The position numbers were made by a program, and so were the translations under genes. 64,000 nucleotides of DNA from Paenibacillus_Z sp042653205 (GTDB lineage Bacteria; Bacillota; Bacilli; Paenibacillales; Paenibacillaceae). The DNA lies in contig NZ_JBHSHY010000017.1 of the NCBI RefSeq assembly GCF_042653205.1, positions 47,879 through 111,878 on the forward strand, read 5' to 3'. Each line of letters starts with the position of its first letter. Position 1 is the stretch's first letter. This document shows positions 1 through 7,933 of the stretch, in pieces. The notes below the pieces were generated by a model. It was not told where the DNA came from. It saw nothing but the letters and a program-made list of their open reading frames with translations, and made no database searches.

Positions 1-198
1 AGATGTTCACAAAATGTTCTCATAGCCTGAAAATCCATGATTTTCGGCGTTTTTTCGCTTGCCATTTTTCGGAATTGAGGCTCCATGTCTATCCTTCATT
101 GTGTGCCTAAACCATGGTTCTTTATGTATCGCGCGCCCATGCATATTTGAAGTTTCGGCGCCCATTCTAAGGATAGGCTTACGAAAGGAGCGACCTTG
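1..198. other. Leader region upstream of the YhcN-like gene
   Basis: This stretch holds no convincing gene. The only clear signal is the ribosome binding site AAAGGAG (184-190), eight bases before the ATG at 199. No strong sigma-A promoter is evident; if the downstream gene is sporulation-specific, a forespore-type promoter would be expected here, but I cannot assign one. Confidence 0.5.
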
Positions 199-924
199 AT
201 GAAGAAGCAAGCACGATCCATCACCTTATTGGCCGCCGTGGCGCTATGCCTCGCCGTCATCAGCGGCTGCAATTATCAGCGCTACGTTCAGAACAGCACG
301 TACGACTACGGCAGTCAGAACAAAGGGGATCCGAAAATGCTGGGCAGCCGCATGTACGGCACCATGAGCGGCATGCCGGGCCAGCACGATAACGCCTGGT
401 TCGAATACAGCTCCCTGCTGTCCAACGACGTCTCCAATATCAACGGCGTGGCGGGCGCGCTCGTCATGCTGACGGACAAAAACGCCTACGTCGGCATTAC
501 GACCGACTGGACCGCGACGCACACGCACCGTGCCGGAGGCAAGCGCGAACAGGACAATACCGGTTCGACCGAGGGCGTCTACAATAACGAAACGGGAAGT
601 CCTTATTGGAATAATCAGCGCATCGCGACGCCTTATAACTCGTATTTTACCGTCAACGACCATAACCAGCTGTCCGGCGAGCTGAAGCAGACGATCGCAG
701 TCCATGTCCGCCGTCTGGCGCCCAAAGTGCAGGAAGTGCATATCTCGGCGAACAAGGAATTCAACAACCACTTGGTGCAGTACGCCCAGGAAGCGTGGGC
801 CGGCCGTTCGCTGAAGCCATGGCTCGCCTCCTTTAACCAGCTGGTGAAGCATCAATTCGCAGGGGGCAACGAAGTACCGGCTCCTCTGGACGTTCAGCAA
901 GGCCGCGCCGCGCCGCGCAAGTAA
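199..924 (+). CDS. YhcN/YlaJ-family sporulation lipoprotein
   Basis: The predicted product is a secreted lipoprotein of about 241 residues. An N-terminal Lys-rich, hydrophobic segment ends in the lipobox AVISGC, so Cys24 would be lipidated after signal peptidase II cleavage. The mature part has a linker (residues 25-75), then a conserved-looking segment with SNINGVAGALVMLTDKNAYVGI and, near the C-terminus, ETIAVHVRRLAPKVQEVHIS-type sequence. This pattern is typical of YhcN/YlaJ proteins, which sit in the spore inner membrane or cortex and affect germination and outgrowth. The ATG at 199 is preferred over the in-frame TTG at 196 because AAAGGAG lies eight bases upstream. The gene stands alone and is followed by a hairpin terminator. 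The family call is by sequence pattern; the sporulation role is inferred from the family. Confidence 0.75.
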   Translation: MKKQARSITLLAAVALCLAVISGCNYQRYVQNSTYDYGSQNKGDPKMLGSRMYGTMSGMPGQHDNAWFEYSSLLSNDVSNINGVAGALVMLTDKNAYVGITTDWTATHTHRAGGKREQDNTGSTEGVYNNETGSPYWNNQRIATPYNSYFTVNDHNQLSGELKQTIAVHVRRLAPKVQEVHISANKEFNNHLVQYAQEAWAGRSLKPWLASFNQLVKHQFAGGNEVPAPLDVQQGRAAPRK

Positions 925-953
925 CTGCCGCGCACGGTTCGATAAAAGGCATA

Positions 954-994
954 GGGCCGGGGTGCGCGAGAAGGACGCTCCGGTCTTCTTGTTT
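954..994 (+). terminator. Rho-independent terminator after the YhcN-like gene
   Basis: An imperfect GC-rich hairpin (arms about 954-966 and 976-985, with G-T pairs and small bulges) is followed by TTCTTGTTTT. Confidence 0.55.
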
Positions 995-1238
995 TACATA
1001 TATATAATGAAGAAAAAAATTAGATTTCCTGCTTATGTCAGTCTCTTACTGCCGAATGAGCCCCTTCATCCTTCTCCGATTATCTGCGCTGCTGCAATGC
1101 CCGTGCATCGCGGGAGCCTTTTTGCCTGCCTCCGAGCGATAATTCCGCACTCCATCATGCTTACTTTTACCCGTTTCTTCATTATATATATCCACATAAG
1201 TTGCCCGCGAAGGATGTTGACCTCCGTCGCGTACCCGC

Positions 1239-1275
1239 TTGACATTTCGACCGAAACGATTTATTTTTAAATAAA
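1239..1275 (+). promoter_or_regulatory. Sigma-A promoter with overlapping dyad, upstream of marR-like gene
   Basis: TTGACA (1239-1244) and TATTTT (1262-1267) are separated by 17 bases. The -10 box is embedded in the inverted repeat TTTATTT-TT-AAATAAA (1260-1275). A dyad over the -10 box is where a MarR autorepressor would be expected to bind; that assignment is inference. Confidence 0.6.
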
Positions 1276-1316
1276 GATAATGAATATTGAGAAAACAAGC
1301 AAGCGAGGTGGCAGAT

Positions 1317-1763
1317 ATGACGGCAACCGGCCGAGACGACGAGCTCCGGCTGTTTATCACGCTTTCCCGGGCGCATCAATGGGTCACCGCCCACGTGCAT
1401 CAGGATATTCGCAAACGCGGGCTGAACCCGACGGAATTCGCCGTATTGGAGCTATTGTATCATAAAGGCGAGCAGCCGCTGCAGCAGATCGGCGAGAAAA
1501 TCCTCATGACGAGCGGCAATATTACGTACGTAATCGATAAGCTTGCCGATAAGGGGCTCGCCAAGCGGAAAGCGTGCCCGACCGACCGGCGCGTCACGTT
1601 CGCCGAAATCACGGAGGATGGGAAACGGTTCATCGAGGAAGCATTCCCGCCTCATGCCGAGGCGATCGCGAAAGCGGTCCAGGGCTTGACGCCGGAAGAG
1701 CAGCGCCAAGCGACCGAACTGTTGAAAAAGTTGGGGATCGCCGCGCAAAACAGTTTTACGTAG
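1317..1763 (+). CDS. MarR-family regulator, MhqR/YkvE-like
   Basis: This 148-residue winged-helix repressor has a long N-terminal helix, then LNPTEFAVLELLYHKGE, the recognition region with LMTSGNITYVIDKLADKG, and the DRR of the wing (PTDRRVTFAEIT), all typical of MarR proteins. It resembles the MhqR/YkvE branch, which senses quinones and electrophiles. The ATG at 1317 follows GAGGTGG at good spacing; an upstream in-frame ATG lacks such a site. It is the first gene of a group with a DoxX membrane protein and a pirin. In Bacillus, MhqR controls a DoxX gene (mhqP) among others, so the layout supports a local quinone/redox-stress regulator. The ligand is not visible in the sequence. Confidence 0.85.
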   Translation: MTATGRDDELRLFITLSRAHQWVTAHVHQDIRKRGLNPTEFAVLELLYHKGEQPLQQIGEKILMTSGNITYVIDKLADKGLAKRKACPTDRRVTFAEITEDGKRFIEEAFPPHAEAIAKAVQGLTPEEQRQATELLKKLGIAAQNSFT

Positions 1764-1773
1764 CGGCTCCGCC

Positions 1774-1805
1774 CGTCGGCCTTGAGCAGCGCGAAACGGC
1801 CGACG
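1774..1805 (+). repeat. Inverted repeat between marR-like and doxX-like genes
   Basis: CGTCGGCC (1774-1781) and GGCCGACG (1798-1805) form a perfect 8-bp stem ten bases after the marR stop. There is no T-tract, so it is more likely an mRNA processing or attenuation structure than a full terminator. Confidence 0.45.
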
Positions 1806-1860
1806 CAAGAACGGACATGAATACATTCGGGATGCGCGCATCCCCTCGGAGGAGATCGCA

Positions 1861-2250
1861 ATCGGTATCGCGCTAGGATTATTGATCATACGCCTGGCTG
1901 TCGGCTTGACGCTGGCCGGACACGGCACACAGAAGCTGTTCGGCTGGTTCGGGGGCTACGGCCTGAAGAGCACCGGCGGCTGGATGAGCTCCATCGGCCT
2001 GAAGCCAGGGCTCGCGATCGCCCTGCTCGCGGGATTGGCCGAATTGTTCGGCGGCCTGCTGTTCGCGCTCGGCCTATGGGTGGTCGTCGCCGCCGTTCTC
2101 ATCGTGCTGACGATGCTCGGCGCGATCGCATCCATCCACTTCCGGCACGGCTACTGGGTCAGACAAAACGGCATGGAATACAACGTGATCCTGATCGCCG
2201 TCGCGATCGGCATTGCGCTCGTCGGCCCCGGCGAATACGCGGTTCCCTAA
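1861..2250 (+). CDS. DoxX-family membrane protein
   Basis: This is a small integral membrane protein of about 129 residues with four hydrophobic segments and the DoxX hallmark RLAVGLTLAGHGTQKLFGWFGG in and after the first helix. DoxX proteins such as MhqP and CatD are linked to thiol and quinone stress. The start is problematic: no ATG or GTG lies in frame. The site GGAGGAG (1848-1854) is six bases before ATC at 1861, which sits exactly where a start codon is expected. The first in-frame TTG (1882) is 27 bases from that site and would remove half of the first membrane helix. I therefore place the start at ATC 1861, accepting either a rare start codon or a base change. It probably forms a unit with the flanking marR-like and pirin genes. 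Confidence 0.75.
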   Translation: MGIALGLLIIRLAVGLTLAGHGTQKLFGWFGGYGLKSTGGWMSSIGLKPGLAIALLAGLAELFGGLLFALGLWVVVAAVLIVLTMLGAIASIHFRHGYWVRQNGMEYNVILIAVAIGIALVGPGEYAVP

Positions 2251-2308
2251 GACGGCAGACGATAAGCAACGACTGTAATAAAGCCACATCCAACAGGAGG
2301 CATGCACG

Positions 2309-3073
2309 ATGCAAACACTCGTATACGGTCCGACTTTACAGGCGAAGGGCGCTTTCGACGGCGGGAACATCACCGAGCAGAAGCCGATCGGCTTCTCCGG
2401 CGAAGGCTCCGTCGTCAAACGGGTCAGCACACTGTTCTACTGGGCTTGGGCGCATGCCCAACACGACGGCTATATCCCGCTTCATCCGCATCAAGCCTTC
2501 GAAATCATGACCTACGTCGTGGCCGGCAAGGCGGAGCACGGCGATACGCTCGGCACGAAGAGCACCATCGGCGCCGGCGGGGTTCAGCTCATGCAGACCG
2601 GCTCCGGCGTCAGCCACGAGGAACGCTTCATCGGCCCGGACATGGAAGGCTTCCAGATCTGGTTCGAGCCGCCGATCCAGGACGCGCTCAAAACGATGCC
2701 GACCTACCATCAATTCGAGCATGAGGATTTCCCGGCCCGCGCGGGCGAAGGCTTCACGCAGAAAACCGTCATCGGCGAAGGGTCGCCGATCGCCATCGTC
2801 GCCGACGCCCGCATGTGGGACGTCGAGATCGCGCCGGGCGCCGTCTACCGTCATCCGGTCGAAGACGGCCGAACGCTGACGGCGCTTGCTATTCGCGGTG
2901 ACGGGATATGGTCCTACGCGGGGCAGCCGGACAACCGGACCGACGTCAAGCACAAGGACTTCGTCCTCGTGCGGGCGGACCGCGCGGACGAGGTCGTCCT
3001 CTCCGCCAAGCCTGACGCGCCGCTGCGTCTCATTCTGATCGATGTGCCGACTGCGGTCGACTATGCCCTTTAG
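2309..3073 (+). CDS. Pirin-family bicupin protein
   Basis: This 254-residue two-cupin protein carries the pirin signature HPHxxFEIMTYVVAGKAEH. The metal ligands of human pirin (His56, His58, His101, Glu103) match His59, His61, His103 and Glu105 here in order and spacing. Bacterial pirins of this type are cytosolic; some, such as YhhW, have quercetinase activity, others act as redox-responsive partners. The start ATG is preceded by AGGAGG at eight bases. It follows the doxX-like gene by 58 bases and is probably read from the same mRNA. It is shorter than human pirin (290 residues), as is common in bacteria. The substrate is unknown. Confidence 0.85.
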   Translation: MQTLVYGPTLQAKGAFDGGNITEQKPIGFSGEGSVVKRVSTLFYWAWAHAQHDGYIPLHPHQAFEIMTYVVAGKAEHGDTLGTKSTIGAGGVQLMQTGSGVSHEERFIGPDMEGFQIWFEPPIQDALKTMPTYHQFEHEDFPARAGEGFTQKTVIGEGSPIAIVADARMWDVEIAPGAVYRHPVEDGRTLTALAIRGDGIWSYAGQPDNRTDVKHKDFVLVRADRADEVVLSAKPDAPLRLILIDVPTAVDYAL

Positions 3074-3108
3074 CCGAAACGTTAATCCTCCGCTAACCTG
3101 ACCGTAAG

Positions 3109-3156
3109 AAGGCTCCGCTCGCCCGATGTTCGCCATCGCGGCTTGCGGAGCCTTTT
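3109..3156. terminator. Bidirectional terminator between pirin and melA-like genes
   Basis: AAGGCTCCGC (3109-3118) pairs perfectly with GCGGAGCCTT (3145-3154), followed by Ts on the + strand. It lies between two convergent genes. Confidence 0.8.
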
Positions 3157-3179
3157 GTCCTTCGTCGAAGCCCGTTCGA

Positions 3180-4688
3180 TCAGTGCGCGGCCGCCGGGCG
3201 TTCCTTCGCCTTATCGGCTTCGCCGGCATTGCGGGTCGCCGCTTCGCGGTCCTGCTTCAGCTCTTCGATCGTCTTGGTCTTGAGGCGCGCCGCCCCTTGA
3301 TACCCTTCGCGCGTCGGCACGAGATCGCCCGCCGCCAACCGCTGCTCCGCCGCTTCGATCGCGGCCGAATACTGCGGCAGCCATTTCGCCTGCGCGACCA
3401 GCATCTCGTCGACCATCTGCCAGATCTCCTTCGGGTTGCAGACCGCGCCCACGAGCGGGTCCATCATCATCGCCTGGCGCAGCAGCTTGTCGTCGCCGTG
3501 GACGGCGGCTTCCATGGCCAGCCGCTGCACGGAGATGCTGACGTTGCACACGGCGGCGCAGCCGAGCGGCAGATCCCCGACCACCGGCATGTTGATGCCG
3601 TTGCGGTCCACGTAACCCGGCGCTTCGATGATGGCATCGTCCGGCAGGTTCGTAATGACGCCGTTATTCACGACGTTGAAATGTCCACGATAGACGCGGC
3701 CGGTCTCCAGCCCTTCGATGATGTAGGAGCCGTGCTCTTCACCGCGCTTCTCGGCCGAGTAGACATACGGCTCGCTCTTCATCCAGTTCGGGAAGTCCGT
3801 CTCGAACCAATTGCGGCCTTCCGTACAGACGCGCAGATAGCCGCCGGTCTCGCCGTTGATCCAGCTGCCGAGATCGATCCAGTCTTTGATCTCGTCCGGA
3901 CGCTTGCGGTACCACGGCACGTATTCGCTTAAGTGGCCGTTCGACTCCGTGGAATAGTAGCCGAACCGGCGCAGCATGTCGATGCGCACCTTCTCCGTCT
4001 GCTTGAATTCCGGATGCTGCTCGAACGCCTCCAGCAGGTCGCCGGTCCGGTCGACGCCGTTCGTCTTGACGGAGACGTACCACGTCTGGTGGTTGATGCC
4101 CGCGCAGATGATGTCGACGTCCTTCTTCTCAAGGCCGAGGGCGCGCGCGATCTGATGATGGCCGCCCTGCACGCCGTGGCACAGCCCGATCGTGCGGACG
4201 CCGCCGTACTTGTTGCAAGCCCACGTCAGCATAGCCATCGGATTGGCGTAGTTAAGCAGCAGCGCGTCCGGCTCGGCCACCTCGCGGATGTCCTTGCAGA
4301 TCTCGAGCATCGCCGCGATGCCGCGCTGGCCGTACATGATGCCTCCGGCGCACAGCGTGTCGCCGACGCATTGGTCGACGCCGTACTTGAGCGGAATGTC
4401 GACGTCGTGCTGGAATGCTTCCAAGCCGCCGATGCGTACGACGCAGAAAATATAACGCGCGTCCTTCAGCGCCTCGCGGCGGTCCGTCGTCGCCTGAATC
4501 TCGATGGCCAAGCCGTTCTCGTTGATATCCCGCTGAACGAGCTGTGTCACCATGTCGAGATTGTGGGCGTTAATGTCAGTAAACGCAACTTGAATGTCCT
4601 TGAACTCCGGTACCGCGAGCAAATCGCGCATCAAACCGCGCGTAAACCCGATGCTGCCCGCGCCGACAAACGCTACTTTAAAAGCCAT
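3180..4688 (-). CDS. melA: GH4 alpha-galactosidase/alpha-glucosidase-type NAD-dependent glycosidase
   Basis: This 502-residue family 4 glycoside hydrolase would hydrolyse alpha-galactosides such as melibiose in the cytoplasm by the NAD- and metal-dependent oxidation-elimination mechanism of this family. Visible features are the Rossmann motif GAGSIGF (residues 9-15), NYANPM (146-151), GLCHGVQG with the metal ligand Cys170, and the metal ligand His200 in AGINH. The pattern is closest to E. coli MelA, although the protein is about 50 residues longer because of a charged C-terminal tail. The ATG at 4688 follows GAGGAGG; an upstream in-frame ATG has no such site. No transporter is adjacent, but an AraC regulator lies upstream on the same strand. 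The exact sugar specificity cannot be read from sequence. Confidence 0.85.
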   Translation of the reverse strand: MAFKVAFVGAGSIGFTRGLMRDLLAVPEFKDIQVAFTDINAHNLDMVTQLVQRDINENGLAIEIQATTDRREALKDARYIFCVVRIGGLEAFQHDVDIPLKYGVDQCVGDTLCAGGIMYGQRGIAAMLEICKDIREVAEPDALLLNYANPMAMLTWACNKYGGVRTIGLCHGVQGGHHQIARALGLEKKDVDIICAGINHQTWYVSVKTNGVDRTGDLLEAFEQHPEFKQTEKVRIDMLRRFGYYSTESNGHLSEYVPWYRKRPDEIKDWIDLGSWINGETGGYLRVCTEGRNWFETDFPNWMKSEPYVYSAEKRGEEHGSYIIEGLETGRVYRGHFNVVNNGVITNLPDDAIIEAPGYVDRNGINMPVVGDLPLGCAAVCNVSISVQRLAMEAAVHGDDKLLRQAMMMDPLVGAVCNPKEIWQMVDEMLVAQAKWLPQYSAAIEAAEQRLAAGDLVPTREGYQGAARLKTKTIEELKQDREAATRNAGEADKAKERPAAAH

Positions 4689-4755
4689 CAAAAAAGCCTC
4701 CTCTACGCCGTTTGGGGTGGTGAATTTCACTACCCTCATTGTAACAGGCGCCAAA

Positions 4756-4769
4756 AGAAGGCGTTTCCA
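4756..4769 (-). promoter_or_regulatory. melA: Candidate cre (CcpA) site upstream of melA-like gene
   Basis: The minus strand reads TGGAAACGCCTTCT, a near match to the cre consensus TGNAANCGNWNNCA. It lies about 70 bases upstream of the start codon and upstream of a TACAAT -10-like box. Catabolite repression of an alpha-galactosidase would be normal in Firmicutes. Confidence 0.4.
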
Positions 4770-4824
4770 CATTTGCAACGGGATTGCGTCCGAGATGTCA
4801 ACTATTTCAACTTCGGAAATCCAT

Positions 4825-5748
4825 TCAGCTTCCGCCGCTCCCGGCCTCGCCGGAGAACGCTTGAATGGAGGCTTGCGACTTGCGGTACGCGGCGGGCGAC
4901 AAGCCGGTCAGCTTCTTGAACAGCAGGCTGAAATATTGGCGGCTGTTCAAGCCGACGTAATCGGCGATCTCGATGATCGGCACGTCGGTGCGGGCCAGCA
5001 GCATCTTCGCCTTCTCCACGCGCAGCTCCGCTATATATTCCGTTAAGGACATGCCCATGTTCGCCTTAAATATCCGCTGCAGGTAGACCGGGTGCAGGCT
5101 GACCGCCGCCGCGACGTCCCTCGCCTGAATGTCGCAGTCGTAATGCTGATGGATGTACTCCGCCGCGATGCGGACGTAACGGTGGATCTGCCGGTCGGCG
5201 CCGTCCGCGGTCCCTTCCGCCGTCAATCGCGCGACGCGGATCAGCAGCTGGGAGATGAGCAGGTTCGTCATATTCTCCTTGCCCGCACCCGCCCCGCCGA
5301 TGTCGAGCTCGAGCACGAGGCTCTTCAAAATCTGCTGTACGTCCGCGGAATCCCGCAGCACGATCGTGCCGAGCCGGCGGGCCAAGAACGCCGCGAATTC
5401 GGCGTCGCTGTCGGCCAGCTGCTTCATGGACGGGTATACGCCGTCGCATGGCTTGAACGAGAACTCGACGTTCAGCATCCGGCACGGACTGTCCTTCCCG
5501 ACGATCAGCTTGTGCGGCACCCCGGCGTCCAAGAGAATGAGATCGCCCTTGCGCATCGCCATCGCGCCGCCGGGCGTCTCGACCGTGCACGTCCCGGAGA
5601 GGACGTACATGAATTCTGTCCAGTCATGCGTATGGAATGCCATGTGGAAATCGTCCCACTGCTTATAATAGTACGCGACGATCTTCGGACGGTAATCTCC
5701 ATCCATCCGCCATCGCGTTTCGTAGAGGCCGCCGTCCCGCATCCGCAT
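4825..5748 (-). CDS. AraC-family transcriptional regulator with N-terminal cupin
   Basis: This 307-residue protein has an N-terminal sugar-sensing cupin (residues about 25-110, with FHTHDWTEFMYVLSG and the LLDAGVPH turn) and a C-terminal pair of helix-turn-helix motifs (about 195-295). The second repeat ends in the family signature with FSLLFKKLTGLSPAAYRKS. Such proteins activate sugar-utilisation genes. It ends 136 bases upstream of the alpha-galactosidase gene on the same strand, which makes that gene a likely target. Its start is two bases after the stop of the SulP transporter gene, so the two are translationally coupled. This pairing is odd for a sugar regulator. An alternative ATG lies two codons in. 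Confidence 0.85.
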   Translation of the reverse strand: MRMRDGGLYETRWRMDGDYRPKIVAYYYKQWDDFHMAFHTHDWTEFMYVLSGTCTVETPGGAMAMRKGDLILLDAGVPHKLIVGKDSPCRMLNVEFSFKPCDGVYPSMKQLADSDAEFAAFLARRLGTIVLRDSADVQQILKSLVLELDIGGAGAGKENMTNLLISQLLIRVARLTAEGTADGADRQIHRYVRIAAEYIHQHYDCDIQARDVAAAVSLHPVYLQRIFKANMGMSLTEYIAELRVEKAKMLLARTDVPIIEIADYVGLNSRQYFSLLFKKLTGLSPAAYRKSQASIQAFSGEAGSGGS

Positions 5749-5750
5749 CC

Positions 5751-6944
5751 CTACCCTTCGATCGCGCGGTTCCGCTCCCGTCTCCGGGATCGGCGCAGCA
5801 GCAGCGTGAAGAGGCCGCTCGCGACGACGCCGACGATGACGCCGACCGCCAAGTCATGCGTCACGACGACCGCCGCGACGGTCAAGACCATGACCGCAGT
5901 CTCCGTTACGGGCACCTCGCGCACCTTGAAGACCGACTTCCAATCGAAGATCGCCGCGCACACCATCAGCATGATGCCGACGAGCGCGGCCATCGGCACG
6001 AGCGACAGCAGGTCGCCCAGCACGACGACGAGCAGCAGCAGGAACAGCGCGGCGACGAGCGTGGACAGCCGGTTCCGGCCGCCCATGCGCACGTTCAGCA
6101 CGGATTCCGCCACGAGCGCGCAGCCGGCCATGCCGCCGAAGAAGCCCGCGACGAAGTTCGCGATGCCCTGGCCGCGCATCTCGCGGTTCTTGTCCGTCCG
6201 CTCTCCCGTCGTATCGTCGAGCAGGTTCTGAGTCAGCATCGTCTCCGTGAAGCCGACGACGGCCAGCGACAGCGAATACGGCAAAATGATGCCCAGCGTC
6301 TCCCACGTGAACGGCACGTCCGGCAGCAGGAACGACGGCAGCGACACGTCGATCGCTGCGATGTCGCCGATCCGGTTCACGTCGTGGATGCCGAACGCCC
6401 AGACGGCGATCGTCAGCAGGACGACGGCCGCGAGCGGCGACGGGACGGCCTTGAAGAAGCGCGGCAGCACGTAGATGATCAGCAGCGCCGCGGCCGCCAG
6501 CGCGTACATCGTCCAGTTCGCATGATCGAAATACCGCAGCTGCGACATGAAGATGAGAATCGCCAAGGCGTTGACGAAGCCCGTCAGCACCGGCTTCGGC
6601 ACGTAGCTCACCAGCTTGCCGAGCTTGAAAACGCCCATTAAATATTGCAGCACGCCCGTCAGCACCGTCGCCGCGAACAAATACGCGATGCCGTGCTCCT
6701 TCACGAGCGTCAGCATCAGCACCGCCATCGAACCCGCGGCGGCGGAGATCATGCCGGGCCGCCCGCCGAGAAACGTAATGACGAGCAGGATGCAGATGGA
6801 AGCATAAATGCCGACCGTAGGCGGCACGCCGGCCATGAACGAGAACGCCAGCGAGTCCGGAATCAGGGCAAGCGTGGCCGTGATGCCCGCGAGCACGTTC
6901 AATTTCACGTCCGACGTCCATTGTTTGCGCCAAGTACCGTTCAA
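5751..6944 (-). CDS. SulP-family anion transporter without STAS domain
   Basis: This 397-residue integral membrane protein has at least ten hydrophobic segments. The SulP signature is spread over GITATLALIPDSLAFSFMAGVPPTVGIYASI at the N-terminus and NFVAGFFGGMAGCALVAESVLN in the middle. SulP carriers move sulfate, bicarbonate, molybdate or dicarboxylates. The usual C-terminal STAS domain is missing: the protein stops after an Arg-rich tail directly behind the last helix. The start is most likely TTG at 6944, since AGAGGTGA sits just upstream; longer forms add a non-conserved segment. It is followed two bases later by an AraC gene. The substrate is undetermined. Confidence 0.85.
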   Translation of the reverse strand: MNGTWRKQWTSDVKLNVLAGITATLALIPDSLAFSFMAGVPPTVGIYASICILLVITFLGGRPGMISAAAGSMAVLMLTLVKEHGIAYLFAATVLTGVLQYLMGVFKLGKLVSYVPKPVLTGFVNALAILIFMSQLRYFDHANWTMYALAAAALLIIYVLPRFFKAVPSPLAAVVLLTIAVWAFGIHDVNRIGDIAAIDVSLPSFLLPDVPFTWETLGIILPYSLSLAVVGFTETMLTQNLLDDTTGERTDKNREMRGQGIANFVAGFFGGMAGCALVAESVLNVRMGGRNRLSTLVAALFLLLLVVVLGDLLSLVPMAALVGIMLMVCAAIFDWKSVFKVREVPVTETAVMVLTVAAVVVTHDLAVGVIVGVVASGLFTLLLRRSRRRERNRAIEG

Positions 6945-7091
6945 ATCGTCACCTCTAACCGTGTAAGTAGTCCGAGCGCCGGCGTGGACCGGCCCATTGA
7001 TTGCTCTAACGGTTAGCATAACAACGTACCAAGGGCAGGTCAACGCTCAATTTTTGCGAGCCGGCACGCGCATCCGCCCCATAACGACAGC

Positions 7092-7121
7092 AGAGCGCCC
7101 GGACCTCGGCCCGGACGCTCT
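7092..7121. terminator. Hairpin after the ABC exporter operon
   Basis: AGAGCG...CCGG pairs with CCGG...CGCTCT in a GC-rich dyad. It lies downstream of the minus-strand exporter operon. The T-tract on that strand is weak. Confidence 0.5.
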
Positions 7122-7192
7122 TCTTCGTACTTATCGCTTCATGCAGCACGGAGCAGACGGCTTACCGCCTGCAAGTCTTCCGCCCGAAGCCG

Positions 7193-7933
7193 TTACCCGC
7201 TGTGCACGTCCGCCCTCCGGAAGAATCCGGCGATGAACAGCAGCGGCACGACGAAAGCGATCGCGATCGTCGTATATCCGATTGAGGCCGAATTCATGCT
7301 CGGCGACAGGTTCGTCGTCAAGTTCAACGTCGCGCTCCACGGATAATACATAATGTACTTGGACTGCATGATCGTCAGCTCCGAGATGACGGCGAAGATG
7401 CCGAGCCCCATCGCCGGAATGTAGCTGCGCCAGAGCAGGGCGACCGCAGCCGAGATCGGCGAGAGCGCGTACTGCAGGACCAGCAGCAGGCCGTATTTGC
7501 CCGCTTCACCCAACAACAGCTTCATCGTCAGCGACGAAGCCGCGCCCTGGAAGACGAGCCCGGAGCCGAGCACGAGCACGAACGTCAGCAGCATGACCGC
7601 GAGCAGCACCGGGAATGCGATGATGAACTTGGCCGTCAGCACGGCCAGCCGCGAATGCGGTCCCGTCAGCATGTTGTTGACCGTCCGCTCCTGGAACTCG
7701 CGGGCGAACAAGTAGCCGACGAGCAGCGAGAAGAGGGCCGGACACATGAGCATCGCCATGATTTGCAGCGGCGTCTCGAAATAGTCCTTCCACTGGAACG
7801 GCTGGCCGTTGCTCGCGGAGTTCAGCTGGACGAGGAACATCAGCAGCGCCGGCAGCAGCGCGCCCAGCAGCACGAGCCAGAGCATGCGCGACCGTTTCCA
7901 TTTCAACCATTCGCAAGCGATCAAATCAAGCAA
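7193..7933 (-). CDS. ABC-2 type permease (second exporter of the sigma operon)
   Basis: This membrane subunit of about 246 residues has six hydrophobic segments and starts with the short cytosolic LDLIACEWLKWKRSRMLW typical of BcrB/MutE-type ABC-2 permeases. These export or detoxify peptides and lipid-targeting compounds. It would pair with the ATPase encoded immediately upstream, with which it overlaps by eight bases. The best start is TTG at 7933, eight bases after AAGGAGG; a GTG at 7942 overlaps that site. It is the last gene of the six-gene operon, and a hairpin follows. The substrate is not predictable. Confidence 0.75.
   Translation of the reverse strand: MLDLIACEWLKWKRSRMLWLVLLGALLPALLMFLVQLNSASNGQPFQWKDYFETPLQIMAMLMCPALFSLLVGYLFAREFQERTVNNMLTGPHSRLAVLTAKFIIAFPVLLAVMLLTFVLVLGSGLVFQGAASSLTMKLLLGEAGKYGLLLVLQYALSPISAAVALLWRSYIPAMGLGIFAVISELTIMQSKYIMYYPWSATLNLTTNLSPSMNSASIGYTTIAIAFVVPLLFIAGFFRRADVHSG

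Larger units (their letters stand above)
925..1316. other. Intergenic region between spore lipoprotein and marR-like gene
   Basis: This region holds the lipoprotein terminator, an AT-rich stretch without a credible gene, and the marR promoter/operator. Short reading frames here lack a ribosome binding site and were not called. Confidence 0.6.

Noticed and set aside
962..1270. Small reading frame between the lipoprotein and marR-like genes
   Set aside because: It starts inside the terminator hairpin, lacks a ribosome binding site and has no sensible composition.
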